From contig CAKQTC010000006.1 in NCBI GenBank assembly GCA_934274515.1, positions 75,500-139,499 on the forward strand: a DNA stretch of 64,000 nucleotides, written 5' to 3'. Position numbers and translations under genes: made by a program. Under the pieces are notes generated by a model that worked only from the letters and a program-made list of their open reading frames with translations, was not told the DNA's origin and searched no databases. Each line of letters opens with the position of its first letter. The stretch's first letter is position 1. Positions 1 through 10,000 of the stretch are shown piece by piece. The DNA is from an uncultured Clostridia bacterium. GTDB lineage: Bacteria; Bacillota; Clostridia; Christensenellales; DTU072.

Positions 1-2023
1 TATGTACGAAAATAACTCGACTTATAAGGAAATTATCGATCTTGCCATGCAAATCGAAGATATGCCGAAGGACAGGGGCAAACACGCCGCAGGCGTCATA
101 ATATGCTCCATTCCCGTAAGCGATAAAGTTCCGCTCGCACGCAACGACGAAGATATCGTTACGCAATTCGATATGGTCGAGTGCGAGGAGTTAGGGTTAC
201 TGAAAATGGACTTTTTGGCACTCAAAACCCTTACAGATATAGATATGACAAAGCGGTTTCTCAAAAAATATCGCAATCGAGAAATCGACTTTAACGAACT
301 CGGATACGACGATCAAGAAACGTATAAGATGATAGGCGACGGGGATACAGATACGGTGTTCCAACTCGAAAGCGGCGGAATGAAAGACTTTATGCGTAAG
401 TTAAAACCGTCTATACTCGAAGAAATCATAGCAGGCGTTAGTTTGTACAGACCGGGGCCTATGGCGTATATCCCGGCTTATATCACCAACAAATTTAACC
501 CCGACAAAATCGATTATCAACACCCGAAACTCGTCGATATATTAAAGACGACGTACGGAATAGTCGTTTATCAAGAACAAGCGATGAGAATTACGCAGGC
601 GCTTGCCGGGTATTCGCTTAACGAAGCGGATAACTTCCGTAAGTTTATAAGTAAGAAAAAACTCGACCAAATACCCGCGCAGAGAAAGAAGTTCGTTGAC
701 GGTTGCGTTAAGAACAACGTAAGCGAAGAGTTTGCGCTGAGCATGTGGAACAAACTCGAAGAATTCGGGCGGTACGCGTTTAACAAATCGCACGCCGCGG
801 CGTATTCGGTGCTTACGTACCAAACGGCGTATCTAAAACATTATTATCCCGTCGAATATCTGTGTTCGGTAATCAATAACCGTATTACCAACCCCGTGGA
901 CACGGCGAAATATCTAAGACTGATAAAGGAAATGGGAATAACGCTGTATCAACCGGATATAAACCACAGCGAAGGGCTGTTCGTTCCGGAAAAAGAAGGA
1001 ATTCGCTACGGGCTTGCGTGTATTAAAAACGTCGGGAAAGCGGCGGTGGATTCGGTTGTAGCCGAAAGAGAGAAAAACGGCGAGTTCAAAGACCTGTCAG
1101 ATTTTATCAGAAGAGCGAGTAGCGAAGCGATAAACAGAAGAATGATAGAAAGCCTTATAAAAGGCGGCGCATTCGACTGTTTCGGACACAACCGCGCCAC
1201 GCTTATGGCAAATTACGAAAACGTAATGGAAATAGAAACGAAAAACAAAGCGTTGTTGGACGGCGGTCAGTTCTTTTTCGATTTTATGCTCGATAATAGC
1301 GATTTTAAGTATAAACCCGTATCGGAAAGCAAACAGTCAAGACTGAAACTCGAAAAAGAAGTTTTAGGCAGGTACGTTACCGGACATCCGCTCGAAGACC
1401 ACGAAGAAGAGTTTAAGAAGTTCAACTTCAATACGACGATGCTCGCACCCATCGAGGACGAAACGGAAGAACCGGAGTACGACGACGACGGAAACGTAAT
1501 CGAACACTATAAGTATAACGTAAACGACGGGGACGTAATACTTTTCGGCGGGCTGCTAAGCGACGTTACGATAAAAGTCAATAAAAACAATAAAAAATGG
1601 GGTTTTGCCACCATAGAAGACTTCTACGGCAGCGCGGAAATCACGTTTTTCGGAAATTCGTATACGAAATATAAAGACTTGCTCGTGGACGATAACCTTG
1701 TAAAAATACGCGGTAAAATCAGCATAAGCGAAGACAGACCGACGCCGAGAATAGAAGTGCAGGCTGTGTTGCCGTGGGGGTTGTCCGACAAGGAAATCGC
1801 CGAAGATACGCGTTCGCTTTGTCTTAGAATGGAAAACGACGAAGAAATTTACACGAAAGTAACTAACCTTCTTTCAAGTTATTCCGATCCGCACGGCGCG
1901 AAAGTAAAAATTCAAGTGGACGGGAAACTTTTTCTCCTTGATTTGCGTGTGGCGAACGTCGAAGGGATAAAAAGCCGTTTGGTCGGAATATTAGGTTATA
2001 ATAACGTGAAAATCTTGGATTAA
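1..2023 (+). CDS. dnaE: DNA polymerase III alpha subunit, DnaE type (5' end outside window)
   Basis: Replicative DNA polymerase subunit; only the C-terminal ~673 residues are in the window and the frame is open at the left edge, so the first visible Met is internal. Visible family landmarks: the KHAAGVII stretch of the polymerase core, the QLESGGM and YRPGPM motifs, YQEQAM, FNKSHAAAYS, then a helix-hairpin-helix region (ACIKNVGKAAVDSV) and a C-terminal OB-fold (FGGLLSDVTIKVNKN through AEITFFG). The order matches DnaE rather than PolC, which has a different domain arrangement and an internal exonuclease. The gene ends at TAA with no obvious terminator, and a convergent membrane protein reads 161 bp into its 3' end. 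Identification is secure; symbol dnaE follows from family. Confidence 0.95.
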   Translation, partial: MYENNSTYKEIIDLAMQIEDMPKDRGKHAAGVIICSIPVSDKVPLARNDEDIVTQFDMVECEELGLLKMDFLALKTLTDIDMTKRFLKKYRNREIDFNELGYDDQETYKMIGDGDTDTVFQLESGGMKDFMRKLKPSILEEIIAGVSLYRPGPMAYIPAYITNKFNPDKIDYQHPKLVDILKTTYGIVVYQEQAMRITQALAGYSLNEADNFRKFISKKKLDQIPAQRKKFVDGCVKNNVSEEFALSMWNKLEEFGRYAFNKSHAAAYSVLTYQTAYLKHYYPVEYLCSVINNRITNPVDTAKYLRLIKEMGITLYQPDINHSEGLFVPEKEGIRYGLACIKNVGKAAVDSVVAEREKNGEFKDLSDFIRRASSEAINRRMIESLIKGGAFDCFGHNRATLMANYENVMEIETKNKALLDGGQFFFDFMLDNSDFKYKPVSESKQSRLKLEKEVLGRYVTGHPLEDHEEEFKKFNFNTTMLAPIEDETEEPEYDDDGNVIEHYKYNVNDGDVILFGGLLSDVTIKVNKNNKKWGFATIEDFYGSAEITFFGNSYTKYKDLLVDDNLVKIRGKISISEDRPTPRIEVQAVLPWGLSDKEIAEDTRSLCLRMENDEEIYTKVTNLLSSYSDPHGAKVKIQVDGKLFLLDLRVANVEGIKSRLVGILGYNNVKILD

Positions 2024-2924
2024 GTAACCAAATAACGCCCGCGCAAACCACGACAGCACCGCCGAGCGCGCCGATAATCGGGTAGAACGTGTCCACAATA
2101 CCCGCAAACCCGAACGTAGACGCAAGAAGAGCGAGAACGGTAACCGCGACCGCGGCAATTTTGTTGTTGCCCGAACAAACGGATAGCGTGCCGATTACCG
2201 TGGTAATCATTGCAAGATAAAGCACGACGTTGCCGACGATCCGTAGTCCGAGGGCGTCGGCTCGTTCGATAAAGGGCATTTCCGCCGACACGTTTTTCGT
2301 GACGGAATAGACGCAAACAAGCATAATCGTGAGAATAATACCGGACAAGACGGCGCATATCGCGCTTTCTTTTTTTGTAGGAGCGTCACCCGTCGCGCCG
2401 ATAAAAAAACCGCCCGTGATGAGGTTCATCGACGCATAAGTAAAGGAATTGCTTACGCCGAATTTTCCGTCGAAGTGCAAGTGAAAATCCTTGAAAAAAA
2501 CTACGAGAACGAGAACAAGTATCACGGGAACTATCAGCAAGTTCATCGTTTTGATGCCTTTAATTCCGAAAAGAACCACCGCAAGACAAATAAGGGCGGT
2601 AATAATCGCGCCGCCTTCGATGGAAAACAAGTTTTTTATTACGACGTCGCTGCCTGCCGTCGTCGCACACAAAACGCAAAAATTAGCGACGAAAGCAAAC
2701 GCGCGTAAAGCCTTTTCAAGGAACCCGAACGAGGTGAAAACATTACCGAAAGAAGAGGATAAGCGCAGAATAACGTAACAGAATAAACCGAGAAAAAAAC
2801 CCGATAAGACGACGGAAAGAACAGAATAATCCGAAAAGAAAAGAGTGATTTCTCTGCCCGTGGCAAAACCCGCGCCGATGACGGTCCCTACAAACGCGCC
2901 GCATAAACCAAGTGCTTTTTTCAT
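1863..2924 (-). CDS. YkvI-like multi-pass membrane permease
   Basis: Predicted integral membrane protein of about 353 residues with roughly ten hydrophobic segments, beginning MKKALGLCGAFVGTVIGAGFATGREI; the GxxIGAGFATGRE start is typical of the YkvI-like family within the amino-acid/Na+ symporter (LeuT-fold) superfamily. Substrate is unknown. I chose the ATG at 2924 because it opens directly on the first membrane helix; an in-frame TTG at 2990 would add 22 residues, and neither start has a clear Shine-Dalgarno, so the start is uncertain. The last ~53 codons lie antisense to the dnaE 3' end and look non-protein-like (many Arg, no helix), as if the natural stop was lost. It is divergent from the MATE gene, so the pair may be a transport module. 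Confidence 0.8.
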   Translation of the reverse strand: MKKALGLCGAFVGTVIGAGFATGREITLFFSDYSVLSVVLSGFFLGLFCYVILRLSSSFGNVFTSFGFLEKALRAFAFVANFCVLCATTAGSDVVIKNLFSIEGGAIITALICLAVVLFGIKGIKTMNLLIVPVILVLVLVVFFKDFHLHFDGKFGVSNSFTYASMNLITGGFFIGATGDAPTKKESAICAVLSGIILTIMLVCVYSVTKNVSAEMPFIERADALGLRIVGNVVLYLAMITTVIGTLSVCSGNNKIAAVAVTVLALLASTFGFAGIVDTFYPIIGALGGAVVVCAGVIWLLNPRFSRYYNLIFRPNGFLSLRRSPHANQGEKVSRPLEFLLSRRADRNNLKEG

Positions 2925-2983
2925 CTTTATATAAGATATTGCGGCAAGACGGGTTTTATTCGCGTATATAAAGTGAAAAAGAC

Positions 2984-3012
2984 TTGACAAGCGGCTGTAT
3001 GTTTGTTAGGAT
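2984..3012 (+). promoter_or_regulatory. Promoter of the MATE gene
   Basis: TTGACA at 2984-2989, 17-bp spacer, TAGGAT at 3007-3012, reading toward the MATE gene. The predicted start point (about 3019) leaves a leader of some 110 nt before the coding region. Confidence 0.6.
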
Positions 3013-3018
3013 ATGTTC

Positions 3019-3110
3019 GGTTTGATAACGTAAGGTTTTGCCGCCGGGTAAAACCGTAGACGTCGGTTTTTTGTCGTTAGGCCTAGAAGACAAGAAACGC
3101 GGCGTTTTTT
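3019..3110 (+). promoter_or_regulatory. Attenuator-like leader with two mutually exclusive hairpins
   Basis: Seen directly: GGTTTTGCC (3034-3042) pairs with GGTAAAACC (3047-3055) around a GCCG tetraloop, a 9-bp stem with one G-T wobble. The 3' arm of that stem is also the 5' arm of an intrinsic terminator, AAAACCG (3050-3056) with CGGTTTT (3064-3070), followed by more T. The two helices cannot form together, the classic layout of transcription attenuation. I could not match the upstream bases to any riboswitch class I know (guanidine, preQ1, ZTP and fluoride motifs were considered), and the possible sensor is short. Confidence 0.4.
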
Positions 3111-3130
3111 GTTGACAAGAGAAAAAAGGA

Positions 3131-4474
3131 ATGAAGAAGAGAGTAGTTTTATCGCAGTTTACGCGCTATACCGGGCTGAACGTGCTGGGAATGATAGGGA
3201 TATCGTGCTACATTTTGGCGGACACGTTTTTTATCTCGAAGGGAATGGGGACGGACGGTCTTGCCGCGCTCAATTTCGCATTGCCCGCGTACTCGATTAT
3301 GTACGGGTGCGGATTGATGATAGGCGTGGGCGGTTCGACTCTGTACAACGTTTATCGAGCGCGAGGAGATGAAACGGCAGGGAAAAGAACGTTTGTCAAC
3401 TCTCTACTGCTGGGATGCTTGTTTTCCTTGATTTTCGTCATAATCGGCGCGATTTTCGCTAGGGAAATGATACAATTTTTGGGCGCGAAAGAAAAAGCGG
3501 TCGTGGATATGGGCGAGATTTATTTTAGAGTTTTGTGGCTGTTTTCCCCCGCGTTTATATTAAACTCGATTGTTTTGTCGTTTTTAAGAAACGACGGCGC
3601 ACCGCTAGTCGCAATGATAGGAATGGTCGCAGGCAGTTTGATGAATATTCTGCTCGACTGGGTTTTTATTTTTCCGCTTGAAATGGGAATATTCGGCGCG
3701 ATACTTGCCACGGGACTTTCCCCGATAATAAGTTTAGCCGTGTACCTACCGTACTTTTTGAGAAAGAAAAACGGTTTTTCGCTAGGGAAAACGCCGATTG
3801 AACCTAAATTGTGCGCCAAAGCAATGCTCATCGGTTTTCCGTCGCTTCTTGCGGAAGTGTCTACGGCGACTGTAACGTTTTGTTTCAACAAAATTATGTA
3901 CGGACTGGAAAACAACGTCGGAGTAGCGGCGTACGGCGTAATAGCAAACGTCATAGTCGTAGTGCTTGCAATGTTTAACGGCATAGCGAGCGGAGCCCAA
4001 CCGCTTATAAGCAAATTCTACGCGATGAATAATAAAATCGGCGTGAGAAAAATACTTACGCTAGCGATGATTTCGACCGCGTTTGTCGGGGTCGCGGTGT
4101 ACGTCGCGGCTTATTCTTCCGCAAGTTTTATCGTCGGAATATTTAACTCGGAACATAGCGCGGCAATGCAGACGCTTGCGGAAAGGGGAGTGAAACTGTA
4201 TTTTATAGGGTCGCTTTTTGCAGGGATAAACATCGTGACTTCCACGTATTTTGCGGCAAGAGAAAAAACGATGCGAGCGCAAACGGTGTCGCTGGCGAGA
4301 GGGTTCGCGTTTATATTGCCGGCGGCGTTTATAATGTCGAAAACGCTGGGAACGGACGGACTGTGGTTGTCTTTCCCGATAAGCGAATTAGCGGTAATGA
4401 TACTTAGCGGAGCGTTGATAATGGCGGAATTTTCAGCGGAGCGAAGGGAAGAGAAAAAACGGCTAACTGCATAA
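3131..4474 (+). CDS. MATE family multidrug/cation efflux transporter
   Basis: Twelve-helix exporter of 447 residues in the usual MATE size range. N-terminal VLGMIGISCYILADTFFI and the repeated pattern in the second half show the two MatE bundles; GLAALNFALP and GVGGSTLYNVYRA-like segments fit the family. It would export drugs or cationic metabolites in exchange for Na+ or H+; substrate cannot be read from sequence. Start ATG at 3131 follows AAAAAAGGA, but the spacing is too short for a good Shine-Dalgarno, so initiation may be inefficient. It is preceded by a promoter and an attenuator-like leader, suggesting induced expression, and divergent from the YkvI-like permease. The next gene downstream is tRNA-Gln with its own promoter. 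Confidence 0.9.
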   Translation: MKKRVVLSQFTRYTGLNVLGMIGISCYILADTFFISKGMGTDGLAALNFALPAYSIMYGCGLMIGVGGSTLYNVYRARGDETAGKRTFVNSLLLGCLFSLIFVIIGAIFAREMIQFLGAKEKAVVDMGEIYFRVLWLFSPAFILNSIVLSFLRNDGAPLVAMIGMVAGSLMNILLDWVFIFPLEMGIFGAILATGLSPIISLAVYLPYFLRKKNGFSLGKTPIEPKLCAKAMLIGFPSLLAEVSTATVTFCFNKIMYGLENNVGVAAYGVIANVIVVVLAMFNGIASGAQPLISKFYAMNNKIGVRKILTLAMISTAFVGVAVYVAAYSSASFIVGIFNSEHSAAMQTLAERGVKLYFIGSLFAGINIVTSTYFAAREKTMRAQTVSLARGFAFILPAAFIMSKTLGTDGLWLSFPISELAVMILSGALIMAEFSAERREEKKRLTA

Positions 4475-4480
4475 AAACGC

Positions 4481-4510
4481 TTGACTTTGAAACGTACGGT
4501 ATAGTAGAAT
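4481..4510 (+). promoter_or_regulatory. Promoter of tRNA-Gln
   Basis: TTGACT at 4481-4486, 18-bp spacer, TAGAAT at 4505-4510, placing transcription start about 7 nt before the mature tRNA. Confidence 0.6.
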
Positions 4511-4523
4511 AACAGTCGAACGT

Positions 4524-4597
4524 TGGAGTATGGTGTAATGGCAGCACAGAGGCCTCTGACTCCTCTGGCGTAAGTTCGATTCTTACTACTCCTGCCA
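4524..4597 (+). tRNA. tRNA-Gln, anticodon CTG
   Basis: A 74-nt cloverleaf including encoded CCA. Acceptor TGGAGTA (4524-4530) with TACTCCT (4587-4593), discriminator G. D-stem GTG/CAC, anticodon stem GAGGC/TCCTC with loop CTCTGAC (T33, anticodon CTG, A37), T-stem GTAAG/CTTAC with loop TTCGATT. Two irregular pairs are visible: position 1-72 is T-T instead of the usual U-A of bacterial tRNA-Gln, and pair 31-39 is C-T. Reads CAG codons. Confidence 0.93.
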
Positions 4598-4600
4598 AAA

Positions 4601-4633
4601 AAAATCTCAAGAACATTTCTTGAGATTTTTTAT
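4601..4633 (+). terminator. Intrinsic terminator of tRNA-Gln
   Basis: Perfect stem AAAATCTCAAGAA / TTCTTGAGATTTT around CAT, running into a T-rich stretch directly after the tRNA CCA. Confidence 0.85.
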
Positions 4634-4654
4634 TTGTGCTTTCGTAACTCTTGA

Positions 4655-4684
4655 CTAAAACAAAACGCCCGTTCGGGCGTTTTG
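4655..4684 (-). terminator. Intrinsic terminator of groESL
   Basis: Stem CAAAACGCCC / GGGCGTTTTG with a 4-base loop (4661-4684), followed on the minus strand by TTTTAG, 3 bp past the groEL stop codon. The stem is symmetric enough to act from the plus strand as well. Confidence 0.8.
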
Positions 4685-4686
4685 CT

Positions 4687-6318
<1,632 letters not shown>

Positions 6319-6331
6319 TCATCTCCTTTAA

Positions 6332-6616
6332 TTACAGTACTATCGCCAAAATGTCGCTTTGACGAATGATGGTAACGTTGCCTTCGGGAAGTTTGAAATC
6401 CGTTCCGGCATACTTGGAATACAGTATCTTGTCCCCGACCTTAACTTCCATCTTAATCTCTTTTCCGTCAACTAATCCGCCGGGTCCGACGGCAATAACC
6501 GTAGCCATGACCGGTTTCTCTTTCGCGTTTCCCGTGAGAATGATTCCGCCGGGCGACGTCTCTTTGAGTTCTTCTTGCTTGATGACAACTTTGTCGAATA
6601 AAGGTTTCAAAGTCAT
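6332..6616 (-). CDS. groES: Co-chaperonin GroES (Hsp10)
   Basis: 94 residues, the normal GroES length. N-terminal LKPLFDKVVIKQEE, the mobile loop ETSPGGIILTGNAKEKP that docks on GroEL, and the C-terminal GDKILYSKYAGTDF beta strand are all present. ATG at 6616 follows AAAGGAGG at good spacing. First gene of the groES-groEL operon; heat-shock regulation is indicated by the CIRCE-type operator in the 5' untranslated region. Confidence 0.97.
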   Translation of the reverse strand: MTLKPLFDKVVIKQEELKETSPGGIILTGNAKEKPVMATVIAVGPGGLVDGKEIKMEVKVGDKILYSKYAGTDFKLPEGNVTIIRQSDILAIVL

Positions 6617-6658
6617 TTTATAAATGCCTCCTTTGACTTGTTTCTTTTCTTTTTTGTC

Positions 6659-6687
6659 GTTAGCAGTTAAACCTATCGACTGCTAAC
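6659..6687 (-). promoter_or_regulatory. CIRCE-type operator (HrcA site) of groESL, variant arms
   Basis: Inverted repeat GTTAGCAGTT-N9-GACTGCTAAC covering the predicted transcription start of groES. Canonical CIRCE is TTAGCACTC-N9-GAGTGCTAA; here both arms carry AGCAG/CTGCT in place of AGCAC/GTGCT, and the 9-bp spacer is kept. The compensated change in both arms suggests a co-evolved HrcA. Confidence 0.85.
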
Positions 6688-6694
6688 TGTGGTT

Positions 6695-6724
6695 ATTATA
6701 ACACTATGCTTTCCGATTTATCAA
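6695..6724 (-). promoter_or_regulatory. groESL promoter
   Basis: On the minus strand TTGATA (6724-6719), 18-bp spacer, TATAAT (6700-6695). Start would fall about 6688, so the CIRCE element occupies the first transcribed bases. Confidence 0.75.
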
Positions 6725-6921
6725 GCGAATAACGCGTTTTTTTCATAAATAAAAAAATTTTTTGTCGAAAGCCATACCGTCGGTAATAGAGTACGCTTAA
6801 CGAAGAGCGGTTTCCTAAAAAAGCGAGATGTTTTCGGTACAATTTGCCGTGTCGTCCCACCCGCCCGCCCGACAAGTTACGGAGAAGGCTTTTTCAAGGC
6901 TTAAATGTGCGTGCGCACGTA
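6725..6921. other. Intergenic region with G-quadruplex motif and alternating purine-pyrimidine tract
   Basis: No gene seen. It holds CCCACCCGCCCGCCC at 6856-6870, which on the minus strand is four G3 runs with one-base loops, and a strictly alternating purine-pyrimidine tract at 6905-6922 containing the palindrome CGTGCGCACG (6910-6919) that abuts the -35 of the next promoter. Confidence 0.75.
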
Positions 6922-6950
6922 TTGACATTATAAAAAAAATGTTATATTAT
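6922..6950 (+). promoter_or_regulatory. Promoter of the giant surface-protein operon
   Basis: TTGACA at 6922-6927 (first T shared with the alternating tract), 17-bp spacer, TATTAT at 6945-6950. Predicted start about 6957; the ~45-nt leader ends in GGAGG at 6990-6994, 8 bp before the ATG. Confidence 0.7.
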
Positions 6951-7002
6951 TAATACATATAAAAGGGCGTATTATGCGCTTTTTTGGTCGGAGGTTTTGT
7001 TT

Positions 7003-10000
7003 ATGAACGGAAAAACGGCGTTGAAAGTCAAAATAGCGATTGCGATTACAATCGTACTTGCGCTGATTTGTGTTTCGGTTGCGGCGTTGTCTTGCTCGAT
7101 GAATTTTGAAGAAGCGAAAGCCGAGACGATTTTCAATGCAAATCCGTCGGTCTCGTTAGCAGACGGTTCCGCAAAACTCGTAGAGATTAACAGAAATCAA
7201 ACGTATACGAATTCCGATAGCAATAGCGGGCTTTTCGGGAGTACGCTTAAACCCGACGTTGACAAAACCTATCATTCTTTTACTTCCGGCGATTTTTCGA
7301 CGACTAGCGCAAATGCGAACAATCCGTTTATCGACACGATTTCCATGACGATGAAAGGAGCGTCGTCAAAGACCGGCAGTATGCTACGTTATAACTGCTT
7401 CGAACCGTCAACTACCGTAAACGAATGTGCGATATACGTTTCCAAACCGTCTGACGACGCGCAGATGTCGTTTACCTTCGGACTTAGCGAAGAACTCAGA
7501 ATGGCGCTCAAAGACAAGATGCTTAAAGTCAGCGTCGTACCTTACGTGGTTACCGCAAGAAACGCCGTAATAGGGCAGTTGGCGGGCAAAGATTTGTCGA
7601 TGAACGAAGAAGCGCAGATACTTGCGTATTTTTACACGGGCGGCGATACCGAGCCCGACCCGGTAAGCGGACTTACGACCTCGATGCGACCGTTGTTCTC
7701 GTCAAGCACGGCGAAATCCCTTCCCGTAGAAGACGAAGTAGTGATGGGACACGGCGGACAGATAGCGAGCGGCTCCTACGGGGACAACGCGTTTATCCAA
7801 GTTACCCTTAAAGGGTTTGTGCAAAACGGCAGAGATTTCGTGCTTGCGATGCGCGAAGTCGGTATCAGAGTGTCCGTTACGTTCAGCACGGATTTAAGCG
7901 TTGCGACCGACGGCGGAGCACCGAGTAACAACCCTGCCGACCTTAACAGAGTGACGACTTGCGTGGTTTCCGGCGACGACAGGTACCCGACCGCGCCTGC
8001 CACTTATGCGAAGCCCGGCGATTTGCTCGATATCAATCTTGTTCTGAAAACGAGCAAAGGCACGATGACAATCGACACGGCGAACTATTCTTCGAGTCAA
8101 CCGACTTTTGATTCGTGTAAGGACGGAACGATGTTCAGAAAACTTTTTCTCTACGAAACGGACGAGTTTCTCATAAGTTGGAACAAGCCGACGGAAGGGT
8201 CTATCGAAGGGGACGGAGAGCAAAACAAAGACAACAAATCGGGGCAGGCGATAAAATTCAAAGTAAAGACGGGTTCGCCGTCTACGGGAATGTTAAAACT
8301 CAGCCCGGTTATTTCATACAGGGATAAATCGACGAAAGAATTAAAACCCATTTACAGTTCCGAAACCGTTTCCATATCCGTTTTCGTAGATTCCAAAGCG
8401 CCGAACACGCCGGAACTTACGGAAAGCGGAAAGTTTTACCAAAAGTATCTTGACGAACGCAACGCCGCGTTCTATACGACGGTACAATCGAACGTAACCG
8501 CCGACGACCAAAAGGACAACCAAATCGTAAGATTGTTGCTAACCGGGTCGAGCAAGGACAATAAACCGATTTTTACCGACAGCGCGGTTACGAACAACGG
8601 CGGTAGCAATACGATAATTTATTATAAAACGAAATACGTAGGCACGGACGTGCCGCAAACTGTGGCGGAAAAGAACGCGGAAAATTTCACCGGTCCGATT
8701 TTCAAAGAAACGGGAGAAAACACCAAAATATACGCGATGCACGAAGACAGGCTCGTACAGGGCGGCAAATACTATAAAATGTCGCGCATCGACGGACTCG
8801 TCGAAGGGGATACGATAACGGGCGAAGCGTATGTAAGAAACAACATCGGACAGTACGAGCGCACGACGGATTTAACCGCGGTAAGCGGAAAAAGTTATTA
8901 CAGGTGCGTTCCTTACGATTATGAAACGAAAGGCGAGTATGCCGGGGTTTACGCAAGAGTAACGGGCGCGGATGACGATTGCTCGTACGGCGATATATAC
9001 TTCAATATGGCGATAGGAGCGAACGGAACTTCGACGGAAATAACGAAATCGGGCGTATGGTCGATAGAGTTCGTCGCGTACGATTACTGCGGAAAAAGCA
9101 CGATGTGTACGCTCAAATACTTCGTTAAAGTCGATATTACCGACTACGAATTCACCATAAAATACGTTCTCGGCGGCGAGGCGGACGACGATAATATCGG
9201 ACAAACCGCGCTTGCTGCGGTAAAAGTTTTTTACGCGACGGTAGACGACGACGCGAAAACTTCATCGTTTATCGAGGCGGAATCGAACGAAACCGGCGAA
9301 GCGTTTACGATAAGACTTCGTAGAGCGAACCGTGTCTATTTAAGAGTTCGGTTTACCGACGCAAACACCTATAAATCGTATAAACTTACAAACTTTTCCG
9401 TCGGGAATACAAGTTATTCGACGACGGATTTCGCGTTTGACAATAACAGGCAAACGCATCTTGCGTACGAACAGTACCGAATTACGTCGGACGGAGTTAC
9501 GAAACAGGCGGATTATACGTTTAGCGTGGACAAGTCGTACTGTTATAACGAGTTGTTACGACTAATGCGGTTCTCGTTCAAAACGATAGTGCAACTAAAC
9601 GTCGCCGACATAAACCAAGAATATAACGGGATACCGAGAGAAATAAAAGTAAGCGTACCCGAACTGCAAAATATGGGACTTACCGCGAAAACGAGAACGA
9701 TTTATTACGTTGACGAAGGTATGACGCAACGCGTCGAAGAAGGCGAAAATCTATCGAACATACCGTCGAACGCAGGCACGTATTTTTACAGAACGCAAAT
9801 CGTGGACAATATGAAATACTACGGCGAAAAGACGGGAACGTTGTCAATAACGCCGAAACAGCCGAAAATAGACGTTATGGAAATGCGTATCGCGTACGGT
9901 GCGAAGAGCGAAGACGGTAAAAAGACGGGGCTTGCGATTCTGGACTTCGACCCGGACGAAAGGGACGAAAAAGGCAGACAGACGCCCGGTACGGGAATAG

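Noticed and set aside
6961..6985. Hairpin AAAAGGGCG...GCGCTTTTTT in the leader of the giant operon as an attenuator
   Set aside because: Pairing is imperfect at the base of the stem, so I could not support a stable terminator.
7081..7100. Possible lipobox (AALSC) in the giant protein signal peptide
   Set aside because: The -3 residue is Ala rather than Leu/Val/Ile, and a standard AKA cleavage site follows; the protein already has a C-terminal anchor.
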